Assembly (NCBI GenBank): GCA_947626675.1
Contig: CANQTC010000019.1
Span: forward strand, 1 to 44,721
DNA: 44,721 nt
From: an uncultured Coprococcus sp.
GTDB lineage: Bacteria; Bacillota; Clostridia; Lachnospirales; Lachnospiraceae
Direction of reading: 5' to 3'
Shown here in pieces: positions 41,599 through 44,721 of the stretch. The translations under genes and the position numbers were made by a program. Under the pieces are notes generated by a model. It was not told the origin of the DNA. It saw nothing but the letters and a program-made list of their open reading frames with translations, and made no database searches. Within the stretch, counting starts at the first letter, position 1; each line of letters opens with the position of its first letter.

Positions 41599-43767
41599 TT
41601 ATTGCACATAAATATTTAATTGTATATTTGGAAATTTCATTCTAAATTCCAATATAATATTACTACAACTTTGACAACACGGTAATTCACTATATAAATT
41701 AATTTTTCCACTAATATCAGGGTTTTCGATTTGAGAAGCTATGTCTCCTAATATTTTTGCTTCTGTATCATGATAACGTGGATATTTATCATCAACATAT
41801 GATGTAAAAAATCTTTCATCCGAAGATTTTAATAATGAAAATTCAGCTACATCAGCCCCCTTATCAGTTATGCTATTTATTTTGCTGTGTGCATAAAACT
41901 TATCTTTTATACCTTGTATACTTACATCTGCCACAGCCATATTTCCTCTTTTTGCTAATTCCGTATTAGGCATTTTATTTCTAATATCAATAATTTCATT
42001 CTTTAGCTCCGTTTTAACAGAAATACTACTATCACCTAATTCTTTTCCAAGCTCCTTCTCAACCTCCGCAGGCGTCTTGCCAGCCTTAAATCCATCAACG
42101 GCATCATCTCCATACTTTCCTATAACATCTACTGCTTCGTCTCCATATTTGCCGATGGCATCTACAGCTTCCTGTCCATACCGTTTTATGCTTTCAAGTG
42201 CATTATCCCCATACTTACCGACTGCATCCAGCGCATCTTTTCCATAACTGCATATCGCATCTACCGCTTCATCCCCATACTTCTCTATGGTCTTCTTCGC
42301 ATCATCTCCATATTTGATGATACATTCCGCCACATCATCCGCATTCCGGGATGAACCTTTTATCAGCTCAAGGATTTCATCCATGTCAGCAGAAAAATCT
42401 TCAAGTCCCGAAAGCTCTTCTATTATCATCTCCGAAAGGCTCAGACCTTTTGCTTTTTTCAGCCACTCCATTCTGGGCTTGCCGAATTTTTCAGCAAAGT
42501 CTTTTATTATTCCTTCCGTCAGGCCAAGCGACTTCAGATATTTAATATACTTATTAATCTCTGTCAGGTCCATTCCACCCTTAATAAGCTCATCCAATGT
42601 CTTTTCCCCAAGCATTTTTATAAGCTTGTTCCTAATGGCCTTATTAAATATCTTTCCCATTAGTGCTGAAGCCAGTGGAGTTCCGATTGTAAGTATCAAA
42701 TCAACGATTGTCTGGTTAACAAGAGATTTTCCTGCATTTTCATCTCCGGCTATATATGCATCAAGCATATTCAGTGTCTGTATATGGAACATTACAGCCA
42801 TACATATACTTATCAGTGCTATGGCTGCCTGCCCCGTTGCGGCCGCCACTGCAGCCTTTCCGGCTTCTATTGCCGCTTTGGCGCCGAATATTATATGCAT
42901 TGCCTCTATTATGTCTATTATCGTCAGACCAAATTCAAGCATTGTGGCATAAGCTACCTTCTCATCCATACAGCCGCCGTTTAAGCCGCCCGATATCCTG
43001 TAGATGCCGCTTCCGCTGTTCCTGTCAAGAATGATATAGCCTGTTCCGCTCCAGCTTCCCATTGTAACATCCTTTTCAGGGATGATAACCGTATGTCCGC
43101 TGTTTACTGAGCTTCTTACCTCTGATGCCACATCAGCCGTTGTATTTAGTAAAGCAAGCGCTTCCTCAAGATTTCCTTCATGAATGATAAGGGTTTCTAT
43201 TCCCTGCTCTTTCGCTTCTTCCAGTATACTTATTGTAGAAACGGCAGGCTCTCCCGTAAGCTCTTCCCATATGCCGCTTTCATATGTTGAACCCATGATT
43301 CCGGTTGCAAATACATATTCCTTTTCGGCTTCCTTATCTCCGGTAAGGCTTATTACGCTGTGGCTGTCCGCATCCACATCAATATACATTCCGCCGAAAT
43401 CGATTCCGCTTACCGTTCCGTAGAGATATTCCCTCTCCACCGCATATCCTGTCATGGCTTCGCTTATGTTCCTTGTTATTGCCACATCATAGCTGTCTGA
43501 TGCCATGATGTCTAAAATATCTAACTGCGCAAAATAAAGCTTTCCCGCAAATGCAAGATATCTTCCCATATAGTCAGGGCTGTAAACATTTTCCTGGGTG
43601 GCATTTTCTGCATATGTTGCCGCCTCATTATAACTACTTTCAAGCTCTGCCGCACTGATACTCTGTACATCAAATGTAACCGCATAGACTGAACCTGTCG
43701 TTATTTCATTTGATATTTCCGTCTTCCCTGCTTTTGTATTAAATACTATATTAAAACTGCTGTCACT
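41599..43767 (-). CDS. Polymorphic toxin module with C-terminal deaminase-type domain (5' end missing)
   Basis: The frame is open from 43767, right after a TGA, and has no start for its first 65 codons (for example TTGSVYAVTFDVQSISAAEL), so it is a headless module; an internal ATG at 43569 exists. It contains a beta-rich region, a hydrophobic Ala-rich segment (about 42,640-42,900), seven 11-residue YGD repeats, the junction GKTPAEVEKELG, and a C-terminal domain with HxE (RYHDTEAKIL) and CxxC (ELPCCQSCSNIILEF), the zinc site of toxin deaminases (PF14424-like). Such domains deaminate nucleic acids or nucleotides in target cells. It is probably a silent cassette that can recombine with a full-length toxin. 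Confidence 0.75.
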   Translation of the reverse strand, partial: SDSSFNIVFNTKAGKTEISNEITTGSVYAVTFDVQSISAAELESSYNEAATYAENATQENVYSPDYMGRYLAFAGKLYFAQLDILDIMASDSYDVAITRNISEAMTGYAVEREYLYGTVSGIDFGGMYIDVDADSHSVISLTGDKEAEKEYVFATGIMGSTYESGIWEELTGEPAVSTISILEEAKEQGIETLIIHEGNLEEALALLNTTADVASEVRSSVNSGHTVIIPEKDVTMGSWSGTGYIILDRNSGSGIYRISGGLNGGCMDEKVAYATMLEFGLTIIDIIEAMHIIFGAKAAIEAGKAAVAAATGQAAIALISICMAVMFHIQTLNMLDAYIAGDENAGKSLVNQTIVDLILTIGTPLASALMGKIFNKAIRNKLIKMLGEKTLDELIKGGMDLTEINKYIKYLKSLGLTEGIIKDFAEKFGKPRMEWLKKAKGLSLSEMIIEELSGLEDFSADMDEILELIKGSSRNADDVAECIIKYGDDAKKTIEKYGDEAVDAICSYGKDALDAVGKYGDNALESIKRYGQEAVDAIGKYGDEAVDVIGKYGDDAVDGFKAGKTPAEVEKELGKELGDSSISVKTELKNEIIDIRNKMPNTELAKRGNMAVADVSIQGIKDKFYAHSKINSITDKGADVAEFSLLKSSDERFFTSYVDDKYPRYHDTEAKILGDIASQIENPDISGKINLYSELPCCQSCSNIILEFRMKFPNIQLNIYVQ
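42086..42318 (-). repeat. Seven 33-base repeats encoding KYGD(D/E)A(V/L)DAIG
   Basis: Seven consecutive 11-residue units (YGDDAKKTIEK, YGDEAVDAICS, YGKDALDAVGK, YGDNALESIKR, YGQEAVDAIGK, YGDEAVDVIGK and a last YGDDAVDGFKA) precede the toxin junction. Similar units lie at the right edge of the window. The DNA similarity between copies offers sites for homologous recombination between toxin genes. Confidence 0.85.
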
Positions 43768-43843
43768 TCATGAACAGGCAAATATACACAGTTACTTTTC
43801 AAGAAGAATTTAGGGAATTTGTATTCCTAAAATATAAACTTAA

Positions 43844-44116
43844 TTAAATGATACCTTTCATTTGAGCATATCTATTAATCTCATCCAACAAGTTATTTTT
43901 ATAAATTGATAATGAAAATGGTATCTGTACACCAGCTTCCCCATCATCATACTCAGGGAATATTATAAAATTATCTCTATCCATCTTCATAATAATATAC
44001 TCATTTCCTTCAAATTCACCTTTTCTTATCTCATATAAATTAATAAAATTCATAATGTTCTCATAATACTCTTTTGAATTAATTTCTGCTTGTAAAAATT
44101 TATTTAATATATCCAT
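43844..44116 (-). CDS. Probable immunity protein of the right-edge toxin
   Basis: This 90-residue acidic protein reads FLQAEINSKEYYENIMNFIN and later VQIPFSLSIYKNNLLDEINR. It starts 20 bases after the stop of the toxin at the right edge, so it is its likely antidote. GGGAAG lies about 6 bases before the ATG. The family is not recognised. The sequence is strongly AT-rich, as for the other immunity-like genes here. Confidence 0.65.
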   Translation of the reverse strand: MDILNKFLQAEINSKEYYENIMNFINLYEIRKGEFEGNEYIIMKMDRDNFIIFPEYDDGEAGVQIPFSLSIYKNNLLDEINRYAQMKGII

Positions 44117-44136
44117 ATATTCTTCCCTTCTATTTG

Positions 44137-44721
44137 CTACTTTATCGGATATGCGCTTAACATACCACCATCACTTGAAATTACAATTTTCACTAAGTTC
44201 TCACCTTTAGTTCCTATTATCTTTCCTGCATCAATTATAATTTCATAACTTGCATTTCCTGCTTTAGTTAAACCATTATCTATTATCGAAACAATTTTAC
44301 CATTTGATAATGCATCTTTCAAAATACTTTCTGCTTCCAATTTACTTGCTCCAATAAATTTTTGTCCATTTCCTCCTGTCGTTGATAAGTGTTTAGGTTT
44401 TACATATGCATTATTAATATCAAAGTTATCAAAAACATTTTTTCCTGCTACAAAAACATCATCTGCAGAATTTATATCACTCTCACCCGTCTTACCACCA
44501 AGTTCCTTCTCAACCTCCGCAGGTGTCTTACCATCCTTAATCCCTTTGGCAGTGTCATCTCCATATTTATCTATGATATCTAACGCATCATCACCATATT
44601 TACCAATGGCTTCTAACGCATCATCACCATATTTGCCTATTGCCTCTACAGCTTTGTCTCCATACATACCTATGGCATCTACAGCTTCATCTCCGTACTT
44701 TCTGACAGCTTCCGCCGCCTT
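44137..44721 (-). CDS. Polymorphic toxin C-terminal part (5' end beyond window)
   Basis: The frame continues to the right edge, so this is the 3' part of a longer gene. It holds at least five YGD repeats (YGDEAVDAIGM, YGDKAVEAIGK, YGDDALEAIGK and others), the junction GKTPAEVEKELG and a toxin domain of about 100 residues (KHLSTTGGNGQKFIGASKLE, then ASYEIIIDAGKIIGTKGENL, ending LSAYPIK). The pattern of a His near the start and a final strand after IGT is reminiscent of small BECR-fold RNase toxins, but this is only a guess from pattern. The adjacent 90-residue gene is its probable immunity. Confidence 0.75.
   Translation of the reverse strand, partial: KAAEAVRKYGDEAVDAIGMYGDKAVEAIGKYGDDALEAIGKYGDDALDIIDKYGDDTAKGIKDGKTPAEVEKELGGKTGESDINSADDVFVAGKNVFDNFDINNAYVKPKHLSTTGGNGQKFIGASKLEAESILKDALSNGKIVSIIDNGLTKAGNASYEIIIDAGKIIGTKGENLVKIVISSDGGMLSAYPIK

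Overview
The window looks like chromosomal DNA of a gut Lachnospiraceae-type Clostridia bacterium. It is moderately AT-rich, uses strong GGAGG ribosome sites, has the greA-lysS pair typical of Firmicutes, and carries a choloylglycine-hydrolase gene and a large Tn1549/CTn-type conjugative element. The genus cannot be fixed from the sequence alone.

Region 1 (1 to about 24,645, nearly all minus strand) is the right part of an integrative conjugative element whose left end, and presumably recombinase, lie outside the window. Transcription runs from high to low coordinates. First come a leader hairpin, a frameshifted DUF5348-type gene, an actin-like ParM, a ParR-like partner and two micro-proteins. 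Next are a lipoprotein and a 1793-residue LPQTG adhesin with a thioester domain and 13 Cna-B/SpaA-type modules. A DUF5688 gene, a 42-residue peptide, a RadC-like gene and a Toprim gene follow. An intergenic region with a helically phased repeat array and a candidate oriT precedes the transfer operon: an unidentified gene, MobC, a MOBP relaxase, two unidentified genes, PcfB, VirD4, a Maff2/VirB2-like subunit, VirB6/TrbL, a DUF4313-type protein, PrgI and VirB4. Together these encode DNA processing, coupling, the mating channel and surface attachment.

Region 2 (about 24,645 to 30,231) is a mosaic of accessory genes and debris. A DEAD/DEAH helicase breaks off exactly at motif II, where the conjugative element appears to have inserted; a methyltransferase lies upstream of it. 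Then come decayed reading frames, a MATE efflux gene split by a one-base frameshift with a structured leader, a Tn916/ICEBs1-like oriT motif, an XRE regulator followed by a protein resembling its C-terminal domain, and the C-terminal stub of a large serine recombinase abutting lysS.

Region 3 (30,232 to about 36,700) holds housekeeping and stress genes: lysS, greA, a bile-salt-hydrolase-family enzyme, a TipAS-like MerR regulator, tRNA-Leu(CAG), a Nudix hydrolase, relics of a HAD phosphatase and a YhfC-like membrane protein, and an AAC(6')-like acetyltransferase.

Region 4 (about 36,700 to 44,721) is the 3' part of a polymorphic-toxin locus on the minus strand. One toxin C-terminus enters from the right edge. 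Headless toxin modules (one with a deaminase-type C-terminus, one with a transglutaminase-like fold), toxin relics and a series of small AT-rich immunity-like genes follow, ending with an ADP-ribosylglycohydrolase. Modules share an 11-residue YGD repeat and the junction motif GKTPAEVEKELG.

Four genes in the window are each broken by what looks like one missing base, mostly in homopolymers. Real decay and assembly error cannot be separated here.
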